Below are positions 52,005 through 61,074 of a stretch of DNA of 64,000 bases, piece by piece (the first letter of the stretch is position 1; each line of letters starts with the position of its first letter). A model generated the notes under the pieces. It made no database searches. It worked only from the letters and a program-made list of their open reading frames with translations, and was not told where the DNA came from. Both the position numbers and the translations under genes were made by a program. The DNA is from Pseudemcibacter sp038106445 (lineage in GTDB: Bacteria; Pseudomonadota; Alphaproteobacteria; Sphingomonadales; Emcibacteraceae): contig JAYODU010000007.1 in NCBI GenBank assembly GCA_038106445.1, positions 47,280 through 111,279 on the forward strand. Direction: 5' to 3'.

Positions 52005-52336
52005 GTGGCAATAGAATATGAAAAATATAAAAAGCTCCTTCTGTCCCGGCAGGAGGAGCTTTTAAAACTTATATTATCACACGAAAATGACAGCGCACCA
52101 GTTACACTTGATCAGACAATGGTCGGCGCCTGTCCCGTATGGATGCCTTACAGGGGCAGGCTATGGCCGAAGAAGTCAAACGCCGTCGTGATAAAGAACT
52201 TATCCGGATAAAAGCCGCCCTCTCCCGCTTGGAAGAGGGCTATTATGGATACTGCCTTAACTGCGGTGATGATATTGATGGAAAAAGACTGAACCTTGAT
52301 CCATCCATATCAATTTGCACAAAGTGCGCGGTTTAA
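52005..52336 (+). pseudogene. DksA/TraR-type zinc-finger protein, single-base frameshift
   Basis: From GTG 52005 the frame reads VAIEYEKYKKLLLSRQEELL through PVTLDQTMVG, then departs. The other frame continues as RLSRMDALQGQAMAEEVKRR and ends with the four-Cys zinc finger CLNCGDDIDGKR...SICTKC. Adding one C within 52124-52131 (GGCGCC region) makes one 110-aa protein, and the length of 332 nt agrees. Such small DksA-like proteins bind RNA polymerase. It follows ridA 2 by one base. It could be a true mutation or an assembly error. Confidence 0.8.
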
Positions 52337-52339
52337 AAA

Positions 52340-53716
52340 CTAACCCAGTTTTTTAAGCGCAGCGTTCCAGTTATCCAGTGCTTTTGTAAGGAGTGCCCGA
52401 GGAACCCCAATATTCATCCGCATATAACCTTCGGCACCAATCCCATATGAACTGCCCGGTTGCAGATGAATGCGCGCGTTTCTTGCGATCCATTCCTGCA
52501 TACACATTTCCGGCGTCACACGGCGATGGTTTCCTTCGTCGCGCCATTTATCATGAAGCGCACGTACCTGTTCCGGGCTTGCCACTTTTTCCTTGAGACC
52601 GTTACAATCAAACCATGCAAGGAAAAGCCCTTCCGGTTTCTGATAGGACACGCCCGGCATTTCACCAGGGCGATTGACATATTCATATATATAATCATGG
52701 GCATCATTCATATAGACATTCAGATCATCAATCCACTGCCCACCATGACGGAACGCCGTTTCTGCCGCAAGGACACCATATGTGTTTACGCCTTCCTCGT
52801 GACCGCCGCCAATCATGGTTGCATTCATAAGGTCTTCGTTTTGCGTAAAGAAATAAGCAACGCGAAGACAGGCATGACCGAAAGTCTTCGATGGCGACCG
52901 ATATGTTATACTTGAATTGGCATATTTATCACCCAGTGTCGCATAAGGAATAAATTTTGAACCTTTATTTGGGAAATCACAGTGGATTTCATCGGAAAGC
53001 ACTGTTGCGCCATGATCAATACACACATCACCAAGCCCCATCATTTCTTCAGCAGTCCAGAATTCACCGGATGGGTTATTGGGGTTACAAAGCACAACAC
53101 ATTTTGTTTCATAATCAAGACGGTTTTTAAGATCATCCAGATCAAACGTCCAACGGTTGTTAACCCTTTTCATCGGGCTCATTTCCAAACGCATGCCGGC
53201 CTTATTGATCGCACCGGCAAAGCCGCTGTAAGTTGGGGTTAGCAAAATGACCTTACCCTTATGCGGATTAAGACCACGCATTGATGAAACCATACCCGGT
53301 TTAAGTGCTGATGATGTTCTGATCCATTCTTTTTTGATTTCCTGACCGTATCTTTCACGGCTCCAGTCGATTATCGCCTGATAAAAGCTGTCGGGTGTCG
53401 GCTCGTATCCATAATTTTCGTATTCCGCCCTTCCTTTCAAGGCTTCAACGACTTCTGGCACCTGTTTAAAATCCAGATCTGCCGTCCCCATGGCAACGTC
53501 AATATTTTCTTTTCCGTACGCATTATAGGCCGCTATCCATTTTCGGCTGTTTTCACGGACAAACACTTCATCAAAATCGTACCCTTTACCGGACATAGAT
53601 GATGATTGCCCCATCGCGTTTGCAGCAGTCGATGCACCACCAGCAGCCGTTGCAAGCGCCGAAAGACCAAGCCCTTTCATAAATCCGCGACGCCCCATTT
53701 CCATAAAATTCTTCAT
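52340..53716 (-). CDS. Tat-exported PatB/MalY-type PLP lyase, copy 1
   Basis: A 458-aa fold-type I PLP enzyme. The start at 53716 (MKNFMEMGRRGFMKGLG) is chosen for GGGAG 6 nt upstream and gives a clear twin-arginine signal with a possible cut near ANA. Blocks: YGYEPTPDSFYQAI, CNPNNPSGEFW, SDEIHCDF, and SPSKTFG with the PLP lysine K277. PatB/MalY enzymes are cystathionine beta-lyases (C-S lyases) that release thiol, pyruvate and ammonia through 2-aminoacrylate. Export of this fold is unusual. Its 3' end faces the DksA/RidA genes. Confidence 0.88.
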   Translation of the reverse strand: MKNFMEMGRRGFMKGLGLSALATAAGGASTAANAMGQSSSMSGKGYDFDEVFVRENSRKWIAAYNAYGKENIDVAMGTADLDFKQVPEVVEALKGRAEYENYGYEPTPDSFYQAIIDWSRERYGQEIKKEWIRTSSALKPGMVSSMRGLNPHKGKVILLTPTYSGFAGAINKAGMRLEMSPMKRVNNRWTFDLDDLKNRLDYETKCVVLCNPNNPSGEFWTAEEMMGLGDVCIDHGATVLSDEIHCDFPNKGSKFIPYATLGDKYANSSITYRSPSKTFGHACLRVAYFFTQNEDLMNATMIGGGHEEGVNTYGVLAAETAFRHGGQWIDDLNVYMNDAHDYIYEYVNRPGEMPGVSYQKPEGLFLAWFDCNGLKEKVASPEQVRALHDKWRDEGNHRRVTPEMCMQEWIARNARIHLQPGSSYGIGAEGYMRMNIGVPRALLTKALDNWNAALKKLG

Positions 53717-53794
53717 TTTAATCTCCCATTTCAATTTGTATTTAACCGCACCTTAACACGTTGTGCCCAATATAAAAAGCCGCAGTATAAAAGT

Positions 53795-53836
53795 AAAAAA
53801 AACGGGCCACCCGCCAAGTCGCAGCGGGTAGCCCGT
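53795..53836 (-). terminator. Terminator of PatB-like copy 2
   Basis: On the minus strand ACGGGC/GCCCGT and GCGGGT/ACCCGC form a 12-bp stem with one mismatch, followed by eight T (53802-53795). It lies 25 nt after the stop of the gene at 53862 and separates the two PatB-like genes into different transcripts. Confidence 0.9.
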
Positions 53837-53861
53837 CCCCAAATTCTATAGATTGCGATAC

Positions 53862-55247
53862 TTAAGCGATCTTCTTAAGCGCAGCATTCATATTATTCAG
53901 CGCTGTTTCAAGACTTGAACGTGGAACAGCAATGTTCATACGCATAAAGCCTTCAGAACCGATACCATATGATGAACCGGCATTAAGCTCAACACCAGAA
54001 TTCTGTACAATCCACTCACCAAGAGCCATTTCCTTGGTCAGACCGGAATGTCTTCTGCCAGCATCACGCTGTGCATCATGATATTGTCTGCGGTATTCAT
54101 CGGTAACAACTTTTTCCATGAGGCCGTTACAGTCAAGCCACGCAAGGTATGTACCTTCAGGTTTTGAATATTCAACACCAGGCATGTTGCCGGGTGTATT
54201 GATATACTCAACAAGGTAATCAAAGTTACCATCGATATATTCCTGAACATCGTCAACCCATTGTGCGCCTTCGCGGAATGCTGTTTCACAAGCGATAAGA
54301 CCAAAAGCGTTACAGCCTTGTTCATGACCGCCACCGATCATTGTTGCATCCATGAGGTCCTGATTCTGCGTATAGAAATAAGCAACCTTCAGGTTTGCAT
54401 GACCGAATGTTTTTGAAGGTGAACGGAATGTGATACTTGAATTGGCGTATTTTTCACCAATTGATGAATAAGCTGTAAACTTGCTTCCTTTATTCACAAA
54501 GTCACAGTGAATTTCATCAGCAAGAATGGTCACACCACGTGAAATACAAAGATCACCCAAGGCGCGCATTTCGTCAGCAGTCCAACATTCTCCCGATGGA
54601 TTGTTCGGGTTACAAAGAACAAGACATTTTGTTTCATAATCAAGGCGTTTTGCAAGATCATCAAGATCAAATGTCCAGCGACCATTTACTTTCTTAAGTG
54701 GGTTCATTTCCACACGCATTCCAGCCTGGTTAATAGCACCGCGGAAACCGGAATATGTTGGTGTTGAAAGGATCACTTTACCCTTCACAGGGTTAAGACC
54801 GCGCATAGCTGAAACCATACCCGGTTTAAGGGCCGATGAGTTTCTGATCCACTCGCGTCGAATATCAATACCGTAACGTTCTTTGTTCCAGTTGATAATT
54901 GCATCATAATAGCTTTGCGGCAGTGTTTCATAACCGTAGTTATCATATGTGGCACGCTTTTGTAGCGCTGCCACTACTGCTGGATGCTGTCTGAAGTCAA
55001 GATCGGCAATACCCATTGGTACTGTAATCTTATCTCTGCCGTAACGACGAATTGCCGCATCCCATTTGACAGAATTTACGCCAATACGGCTATAAATTTC
55101 ATCAAAATTGTATCCTTTTCCGGAACCGCCCATAGACTGACCCATACCCATGCCCAATGCGCTTCCTGAACCAGCCGCAGATAAAAGTGCTGTCATTCCG
55201 GCACCCTTCATGAAGTTCCTGCGACTTTGCCCGCTGAATTTTTTCAT
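53862..55247 (-). CDS. Tat-exported PatB/MalY-type PLP lyase, copy 2
   Basis: A 461-aa paralogue of the gene at 52340. The N-terminus SGQSRRNFMKGAGMTALLS is a canonical S-R-R-x-F-M-K signal followed by a Gly/Met/Ser-rich linker. YGYETLPQSYYDAI, CNPNNPSGECW, ADEIHCDF and SPSKTFGHA (PLP lysine K279) match copy 1. The whole length is conserved between the copies, arguing that both are active. PLP must be inserted in the cytoplasm before Tat transport, which folded-protein export allows. AGGAAA precedes the ATG. Confidence 0.9.
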   Translation of the reverse strand: MKKFSGQSRRNFMKGAGMTALLSAAGSGSALGMGMGQSMGGSGKGYNFDEIYSRIGVNSVKWDAAIRRYGRDKITVPMGIADLDFRQHPAVVAALQKRATYDNYGYETLPQSYYDAIINWNKERYGIDIRREWIRNSSALKPGMVSAMRGLNPVKGKVILSTPTYSGFRGAINQAGMRVEMNPLKKVNGRWTFDLDDLAKRLDYETKCLVLCNPNNPSGECWTADEMRALGDLCISRGVTILADEIHCDFVNKGSKFTAYSSIGEKYANSSITFRSPSKTFGHANLKVAYFYTQNQDLMDATMIGGGHEQGCNAFGLIACETAFREGAQWVDDVQEYIDGNFDYLVEYINTPGNMPGVEYSKPEGTYLAWLDCNGLMEKVVTDEYRRQYHDAQRDAGRRHSGLTKEMALGEWIVQNSGVELNAGSSYGIGSEGFMRMNIAVPRSSLETALNNMNAALKKIA

Positions 55248-55427
55248 ACTATATTTCCTTTTTTTGTTGCTCTGTAACCTCGAAGAGGTCTAGATTTCCC
55301 TTTTAAAATACCCTGTTAACCAGATTTTTTAGTTATTGTTTGAAGTATCAAGGTAATACTTTCTTTTCAAAGATGATATTTTATAACATGACATTTTATA
55401 TATTGAAAGCAAAAATATTCATCACTC

Positions 55428-56522
55428 ATGATTGACCATATCCATACGATAATAATAGGCGCCGGGGTTGTTGGATTGGCCATTGGCAAAGCGCTAGCGA
55501 AACCAGGCCATGAGGTCATAATTCTTGAACATGAAAAAAGCTTTGGAATGGGCATCAGTTCACGAAATAGTGAAGTAATCCATGCCGGACTTTATTTTGA
55601 TAAAGATTGGCTCAAAACACAGTTTTGTGTTTCAGGCAAAGAAATGCTTTATGACTATGCCGCATCAAGACACATTACCTATAAACGATGTGGGAAATTG
55701 TTAATTGCCAGCTCCAAACATGAACTTGAAAAACTTGAAAATATCAAAAGAAATGCGATGCGGAACGGCGTAATGGATTTAAAACCGTTAAGTGGCACAA
55801 AGTGCAGCGAACTGGAGCCGGATATCCATGCCATAGAAGGAGTTTTCTCACCTTCCAGTGGTGTAATTGACAGTCATGCCCTTATGCAAAGCTTGCTTGC
55901 CGACATTGATAATGATGGTGGCCAAGTAGTTTATAATACTGAAATCGTCGCCATCGAAAAAAAAGCAAACGGCTTCAAGATCATCATGCAGGACGGTTAT
56001 CCCATCACCTGTAACAATCTGATCAACGCAGCGGGGCTTGGGGCACAAAAAATCGCAGGCACGATTGACGCATTGGATAAATCCTTGATCCCTGATCTTG
56101 TCATGGCGAAGGGATGCTATTTTTCATATTCAGGACGTACAAATTTCAATCACCTTGTCTATCCACTGCCGTTTCGGGGCGGTCTGGGCATTCATCTGAC
56201 GATTGATATGGCCGGCGGGATAAAATTCGGCCCGGACGTGGAATTTGTAGAACGTGAAGATTATACTGTAAATTCGTCCCTAAAAGAAAAATTCATCAAA
56301 TCAATCAGTCATTATTTCCCGGGTGTTGATCCCTTAAAACTTAATCCTGACTATACAGGAATCAGGCCAAAACTGTCAAAAGATGGCAAAGATTTTATGA
56401 TACAATCCGTTACTGATCATGGTATAGAGGGGCTCATAAATTTATTCGGGATTGAAAGTCCGGGGCTAACAAGCTGCCTTGCCATCGCGGATCATGTTAA
56501 GGAAAAACTTTATGACGCTTGA
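55428..56522 (+). CDS. FAD-dependent oxidoreductase, LhgO (L-2-hydroxyglutarate oxidase)-like
   Basis: A 364-aa protein. The FAD motif GAGVVG (11-16) is followed by ILEHEKSFGMGISSRNSEVI and HAGLYFDKDWLK, the signature of the LhgO/L2HGDH group within COG0579. GVIDSHALMQSLL and a C-terminal GIESPGLTSCLAIADHV complete the DAO fold. It oxidises a 2-hydroxy acid or amino acid. The exact substrate is unknown. The 11-nt overlap with the next gene, a D-threonine-aldolase-like enzyme, suggests they act in one pathway. No ribosome site is evident. Confidence 0.85.
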   Translation: MIDHIHTIIIGAGVVGLAIGKALAKPGHEVIILEHEKSFGMGISSRNSEVIHAGLYFDKDWLKTQFCVSGKEMLYDYAASRHITYKRCGKLLIASSKHELEKLENIKRNAMRNGVMDLKPLSGTKCSELEPDIHAIEGVFSPSSGVIDSHALMQSLLADIDNDGGQVVYNTEIVAIEKKANGFKIIMQDGYPITCNNLINAAGLGAQKIAGTIDALDKSLIPDLVMAKGCYFSYSGRTNFNHLVYPLPFRGGLGIHLTIDMAGGIKFGPDVEFVEREDYTVNSSLKEKFIKSISHYFPGVDPLKLNPDYTGIRPKLSKDGKDFMIQSVTDHGIEGLINLFGIESPGLTSCLAIADHVKEKLYDA

Positions 56523-57648
56523 TGAACTTTATACTCCGTGCCTGATTGCCGATAAGGGAATTGTAATACGCAATATTGACCGCATGAATGCGCAGGCAAA
56601 AAATCTTGGTGTTATTCTTCGCCCTCATGTGAAAACCGCAAAATCGGTTGAGGTCGCGTTGATGATATACGGCGGATCCCTAGGCCCGATTACGGTTTCC
56701 ACTCTTCGCGAAGCTGAATATTTCGCTGCCGCTGGTTTTAAGGATATAATATATGCCGTCAGCATGGTGCCTGAAAAACTGGACCGTGCAAAAGCTATCA
56801 TAGACCGCGGTGTTGATCTTAAAATGATCGTTGATAATACGGATATAGCCCGCGCCATTAGCGAAGCCGGCGCAAAATATAACCGTATTTACAAACTGAT
56901 GGTGGAAATCGATGTGGATATGCATCGTGCCGGACTATCGCCTGATGATCCGGACATGTTAAATGTTGCCCGCGCCATAAATGATGGCAAAGGAACCGAA
57001 CTTGCCGGGGTGCTCACCCACGCAGGGGAAAGCTATCACTGTAAAAATGAAAAAGAACTTATCGCCGCAGCACAAAATGAACGGGACCTGATTGTCCGCG
57101 CCGCCGAGAATATCAATGCTGCGGGACTTCCCTGCTCCATTGTAAGCTGCGGTTCCACCCCCACTGCCACCCATGCAAAAGACTTAACAGGCGTGACAGA
57201 ATTACGTGCGGGTGTTTATGTATTTCAGGATTTATTCCAGGCAGGATGCGGTAATGTGCAAACAGAATTTGATTTGGCATTATCGGTATTAACGACCGTA
57301 ATCAGCCACAAGAAAAACCAGAACCGTATTATCACTGATGCCGGCGGCATAGCCCTTTCCAAGGATCAAAGCACTCGTGGCACAGATTTTGATGCCGGAT
57401 ACGGACTTGTCGCTGATATTGACGGGAAAATTATTGATAATCTTTATGTCTGCGGTGCCAATCAGGAACATGGCATTATTACAACGCGGGATGGATCAGC
57501 ATTTGATTTTGATCGCTTTCCTATCGGGACACGTCTTCGCATCCTTCCCAATCATGCCTGCATGACTGCCGCAGCTTATGATAAATACAATGTTGTTGAC
57601 GGCGGACACGAAATTGTGGAAATCTGGAACCGCTGCAACGGCTGGTAA
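56512..57648 (+). CDS. D-threonine aldolase / D-serine dehydratase-like PLP enzyme
   Basis: A 378-aa fold-type III PLP enzyme. The start at 56512 has AAGG upstream and overlaps the FAD enzyme gene. RPHVKTAKS carries the PLP lysine, and the C-terminal PNHACMTAA is the metal-binding His-x-Cys motif typical of this family. It splits or dehydrates D-3-hydroxy amino acids such as D-threonine or D-serine, a second possible source of 2-aminoacrylate. Which of the two reactions applies cannot be decided from sequence. Confidence 0.87.
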   Translation: MTLDELYTPCLIADKGIVIRNIDRMNAQAKNLGVILRPHVKTAKSVEVALMIYGGSLGPITVSTLREAEYFAAAGFKDIIYAVSMVPEKLDRAKAIIDRGVDLKMIVDNTDIARAISEAGAKYNRIYKLMVEIDVDMHRAGLSPDDPDMLNVARAINDGKGTELAGVLTHAGESYHCKNEKELIAAAQNERDLIVRAAENINAAGLPCSIVSCGSTPTATHAKDLTGVTELRAGVYVFQDLFQAGCGNVQTEFDLALSVLTTVISHKKNQNRIITDAGGIALSKDQSTRGTDFDAGYGLVADIDGKIIDNLYVCGANQEHGIITTRDGSAFDFDRFPIGTRLRILPNHACMTAAAYDKYNVVDGGHEIVEIWNRCNGW

Positions 57649-57649
57649 A

Positions 57650-58714
57650 TTATGGAAATAGTGCCATCTGTTCTAGTGATAATGTTTCATCAAACCCGAA
57701 CATAAGGTTCATGTTTTGAATTGCCTGCCCTGATGATCCTTTCACAAGGTTATCAATGGTGACCACAATAATAACCCGTCCTGGCACCCGGTCATTGAAT
57801 ACACCGATTACGGTATTATTGGAACCACGGACATAGCGACTGGCTGGAACCACCCCTTCCTGAACAACATTGACGAATGGCTCATTTGCATAAGTTTTTT
57901 GAAGAACAGTACGAAGGTCCGCCGAATTTTTCCCGTCCGCAAGATTAACATATATTGTTTCAAGCTCGCCACGGTTCATCGGGATCAAATGTGGTGTAAA
58001 GGTAACCAGAAGATCATCACCGAATGCACGGCTCAGTTCCTGTTCAATTTCCGGGGCATGGCGATGCGCTGCAATCCCGTATGGGTGCATGGCTTCCGAT
58101 ACTTCGGTAAACAGGTTTGCTTCCTTAAGCGAACGCCCCGCACCGCTTACCCCCGATTTTGCATCAATAATGATCCCGTCTTTTGAAATTACTTTTTCCT
58201 GCATAAGTGGGATAAGCGCAAGTAGTGCTGCCGTCGGATAACACCCCGGGCACGCCACAAGTCGCGCTCCTATTATATCATCCCGGTAATGTTCCGTTAG
58301 GCCGTAAACAGCCTCTTTCTGCAGTTCAATTGCAACATGTTTGCCGCCATACCACTTGGCATAGGTATCAGCATCCCTAATTCTGAAATCCGCACTTAAA
58401 TCAACGACTTTGATATGCTGATTAGCCGATTTTTCAAATATTTCCAGGATGATCTGCTGGCTCGTCGCATGTGGAAGCGCACAAAAAACAACATCCACAT
58501 GGGTAGCACCCCAATTCACATCATCAAGAGCAACCAGATCAGGCAGATTTTCACCACCAAGATGTGGAAATACATCGCCAATTGACTGACCTGCCTTACG
58601 GTCAGCAGTCATCAGTGTGATTTTAACATAAGGGTGGCGCTGCAGAAGGCGGATTAGTTCTGCTCCCGTATATCCACTTGCACCAAGAATAGCTGCCTTT
58701 ATTGTCTGCGCCAT
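57650..58714 (-). CDS. argC: N-acetyl-gamma-glutamyl-phosphate reductase
   Basis: A 354-aa NADPH-dependent enzyme of arginine synthesis. GASGYTGAELIRLLQRHP is the dinucleotide-binding start. VACPGCYPTAALLAL contains the catalytic Cys, and GIAAHRHAPEIEQEL the active-site His. The C-terminus (VYVNLADG through RYVRGSNNTVIGVF) is typical. AAGG precedes the ATG at 58714. No other arg synthesis gene is adjacent. Its stop lies two bases from the convergent D-threonine-aldolase-like gene. Confidence 0.94.
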   Translation of the reverse strand: MAQTIKAAILGASGYTGAELIRLLQRHPYVKITLMTADRKAGQSIGDVFPHLGGENLPDLVALDDVNWGATHVDVVFCALPHATSQQIILEIFEKSANQHIKVVDLSADFRIRDADTYAKWYGGKHVAIELQKEAVYGLTEHYRDDIIGARLVACPGCYPTAALLALIPLMQEKVISKDGIIIDAKSGVSGAGRSLKEANLFTEVSEAMHPYGIAAHRHAPEIEQELSRAFGDDLLVTFTPHLIPMNRGELETIYVNLADGKNSADLRTVLQKTYANEPFVNVVQEGVVPASRYVRGSNNTVIGVFNDRVPGRVIIVVTIDNLVKGSSGQAIQNMNLMFGFDETLSLEQMALFP

Positions 58715-58760
58715 GAGTATGCCTTATGTTTAGCCAAAACCCATATAAACGGATTTGGCA

Positions 58761-59120
58761 TCAAGCACAATCAATTTTCCGGCGCTTTTTTTGTAACTGA
58801 TCGATTTCAGCTGAAATGGTATCTATATAGCTATACAGGGTATCACATGAAAATTCCTCAACCGGCACGGCATCACTATCAATGGGTGCCAGCTTTTCAG
58901 CAACTATTTTATCCGGGTCAATCGTAACGCGCTGCGCCCGCAATGACGCAAGCCATGCACGTCTGTCCGCTTCGAAATTGCCATTCACATCAATTTCAGG
59001 TGACCATTCCTTTAAAACAGTCATCGATTTTTCCTGTTGCTGCTGCGGTTCTGCTACTGCCCAGGATGTTGTCACAATACTCAAAAACCCGTAAAGCCCT
59101 CCCACGATTACCCTCTTCAT
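58761..59120 (-). CDS. Small secreted protein, unknown function
   Basis: About 119 aa with a signal peptide (MKRVIVGGLYGFLSIVTTSW, cut near AVA) and a mature part rich in charged residues ending in a short helical, coiled-coil-like tail (SAEIDQLQKKRRK). A GTG at 59129 is an alternative start. Nothing recognisable. It precedes argC on the same strand by 46 nt, with a weak hairpin between them (58732-58759). Confidence 0.5.
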   Translation of the reverse strand: MKRVIVGGLYGFLSIVTTSWAVAEPQQQQEKSMTVLKEWSPEIDVNGNFEADRRAWLASLRAQRVTIDPDKIVAEKLAPIDSDAVPVEEFSCDTLYSYIDTISAEIDQLQKKRRKIDCA

Positions 59121-59217
59121 GGTCTTCACGATGTTTTTTTTGAAATCTTCATTATTAATCTCATTAAGTAATTGATATAAAATTACTTTTCTGAAATTAA
59201 ACTAATAATATATTAAG

Positions 59218-59242
59218 AAAAATAGGGGCAGTTGCCCCTATT
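59218..59242 (-). terminator. Terminator of the VOC lipoprotein gene
   Basis: On the minus strand AATAGGGGC and GCCCCTATT pair perfectly over a 4-nt loop and run into TTTTT (59222-59218). It follows the stop of the gene at 59277. Confidence 0.85.
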
Positions 59243-59276
59243 ATGTAAGATAATTATTGCTAATTATTAACCGATT

Positions 59277-60284
59277 CTATTGGCCAAGCGCTTCCCGGAT
59301 CGCCTTATTCGCTTCATGATCAAGAAACTGATCAATTTCAATAAAATAGTTTTCAGGATCATACCCGATAACAATGTCAATCAGGTTTACACCGTTACTG
59401 TCGCTTTCATGATAAAGTTCATTATGGCGGAAGGTAAAACCTTCAATCGTTTTCAAATGATCCCACCATGCTTGTGCGTTGCTGGTCATAAAACCGACAT
59501 TGACAGCCTTGTCATGAGTGGCACTATGAATACCCGGACCATTACCATCCACAAGCCCGATAAATCCCGTCGCGCTTGATGTAAAGATATCTGAAAATGG
59601 TTGAATAACTATTTTTTCAAATCCAAACGCATCCGTATAAAATTTTTCGATCCCTACCCTATCGCTATGATAAAGCCAGTAAATACCGGCTTTAAAACCA
59701 AGGTCCGCTGGACGGGGACTTTCCTGACCCGGATCAACATACATATTTTCCAGTACGTCAAGAAGTGGCATAAAATTCACATTTTCCGCATGCGGCGCAA
59801 AATATTCAAATTCAAGGATATATCCACCCGGGTCGGTAACCAGAAAACCATTATGGGGGCTGTCGCCAAGTGGCTTTGGCGGGTTACGAACCGCCAAACC
59901 TTGCGAAACAGCATACGCATACCACGCATCAATCTGATCTGTCAGTAAGGCGATAGCGATTGTTTTTGGTTCATCCGCGCTATGCATCCCCCTACCCGAC
60001 CCGTCATCATTGACAACAGTGATAAATGTAGTCGGAGAAAATTGCAGTATCATTGCAAAGCCGGGAAATTCAAACACATTTTTGAAGCCCATCTTGTTGT
60101 GGTAAAAATCAATCGCTTCATCATAATTCTTGTAATACAGAAACGCATTATTGCCGATAATGTCATTCGCGCGTTTCTCAACGGCGGCCATAGTCTGTTC
60201 ATTATCACCTGACATATTATTGTCTGAACATCCCGCCAGTGCGACAAACCCAAAAATGAAAATGATTTTGATTAGCCTTGTCAT
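59277..60284 (-). CDS. VOC-fold lipoprotein (two glyoxalase-like domains)
   Basis: A 335-aa protein. The lipobox ALAGC with Cys19 marks a lipoprotein. Two vicinal-oxygen-chelate repeats follow (about 46-160 and 190-320): NAFLYYKNYDEAIDFYHNKM and GIYWLYHSDRVGIEKFYTDA. VTDPGGYILEFEYF is the typical end of repeat 1. Metal ligands are not clearly identified and no substrate can be given. GGGAG lies upstream of the ATG, and the gene is followed by its own terminator. Confidence 0.85.
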   Translation of the reverse strand: MTRLIKIIFIFGFVALAGCSDNNMSGDNEQTMAAVEKRANDIIGNNAFLYYKNYDEAIDFYHNKMGFKNVFEFPGFAMILQFSPTTFITVVNDDGSGRGMHSADEPKTIAIALLTDQIDAWYAYAVSQGLAVRNPPKPLGDSPHNGFLVTDPGGYILEFEYFAPHAENVNFMPLLDVLENMYVDPGQESPRPADLGFKAGIYWLYHSDRVGIEKFYTDAFGFEKIVIQPFSDIFTSSATGFIGLVDGNGPGIHSATHDKAVNVGFMTSNAQAWWDHLKTIEGFTFRHNELYHESDSNGVNLIDIVIGYDPENYFIEIDQFLDHEANKAIREALGQ

Positions 60285-60314
60285 TATTTTCTCCCTGTTT
60301 GTTTTGACTTTAGC

Positions 60315-60980
60315 TTAAACATAAGTGTTGATTATTTCAATCAGCTCATCAATATCATCCGTAACTTTTACTAAATCAAGATCTTCCCGATTGATCGTTT
60401 TATATTTCAGAAGGCTTTTTTCAGCAAATGGCCTAAGCTCATCCCAATAATCGGAACCAAATGCAATGACAGGAAAATTTTTGATAGTGCCGGTTTGTAT
60501 AAGCGTAAGCGTTTCAAACATTTCATCCATTGTGCCAAATCCGCCCGGCATCATCACAAAGGCATGTGAATATTTAACGAGCATCACTTTACGGATAAAG
60601 AAAAAATCAAACTCAATACTGATATTGGTATAAGGATTTAAATGCTGTTCCTGCGGCAGCACGATATTACAGCCAATTGATTTTGCCCCGGCTTCAAATG
60701 CGCCCCTGTTTGCGGCTTCCATAACACCCGGCCCGCCGCCTGTCATTACCGCGTAACCCTCTTCACCAAGCTTCTTTCCAATTTCACGGGCAAGATCATA
60801 ATATCGGTCCCCTTCTTTAAAACGGGCAGATCCAAAAACAGTTACACACGGCCCAATACCCCTTAATTTGTTAAATCCATTCCAGAAATCCCATACAATT
60901 TCAAAAACACGTCCCAGGTCCCGAAAAAAACCGTGGGGGCCATCTAAAAAGCCTTCGTCCTTACTGATATTGTTATTCAT
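60315..60980 (-). CDS. LOG family / TIGR00730 Rossmann-fold protein
   Basis: A 221-aa protein. VFGSARFKEGDRYYDLAREI, GGGPGVMEAANRGAFEAG and MPGGFGTMDEMFETLT are the lysine-decarboxylase-like LOG motifs (PGGxGTxxE). Many members are cytokinin-type nucleoside 5'-monophosphate phosphoribohydrolases or other nucleotide N-glycosidases, so cleavage of a nucleoside monophosphate is the likely activity. It lies 31 nt upstream of the VOC lipoprotein on the same strand. Confidence 0.9.
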   Translation of the reverse strand: MNNNISKDEGFLDGPHGFFRDLGRVFEIVWDFWNGFNKLRGIGPCVTVFGSARFKEGDRYYDLAREIGKKLGEEGYAVMTGGGPGVMEAANRGAFEAGAKSIGCNIVLPQEQHLNPYTNISIEFDFFFIRKVMLVKYSHAFVMMPGGFGTMDEMFETLTLIQTGTIKNFPVIAFGSDYWDELRPFAEKSLLKYKTINREDLDLVKVTDDIDELIEIINTYV

Positions 60981-61074
60981 TAATGTTGGTCCATCATCTA
61001 TCTAAATTGACTCTATCGCAGGTATTACAGTAACTTTTTGATATCTTATAATAAAATTCCATAAGGAGTTCTTA

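Noticed and set aside
52460..52915. 151-codon open frame antisense to PatB-like copy 1
   Set aside because: Antisense shadow of a gene with an intact PLP motif.
58732..58759. Hairpin GCCAAA/TTTGGC between the small secreted protein and argC as a terminator
   Set aside because: Imperfect stem and no T tract. It could be an attenuator, but evidence is too weak to list as a terminator.
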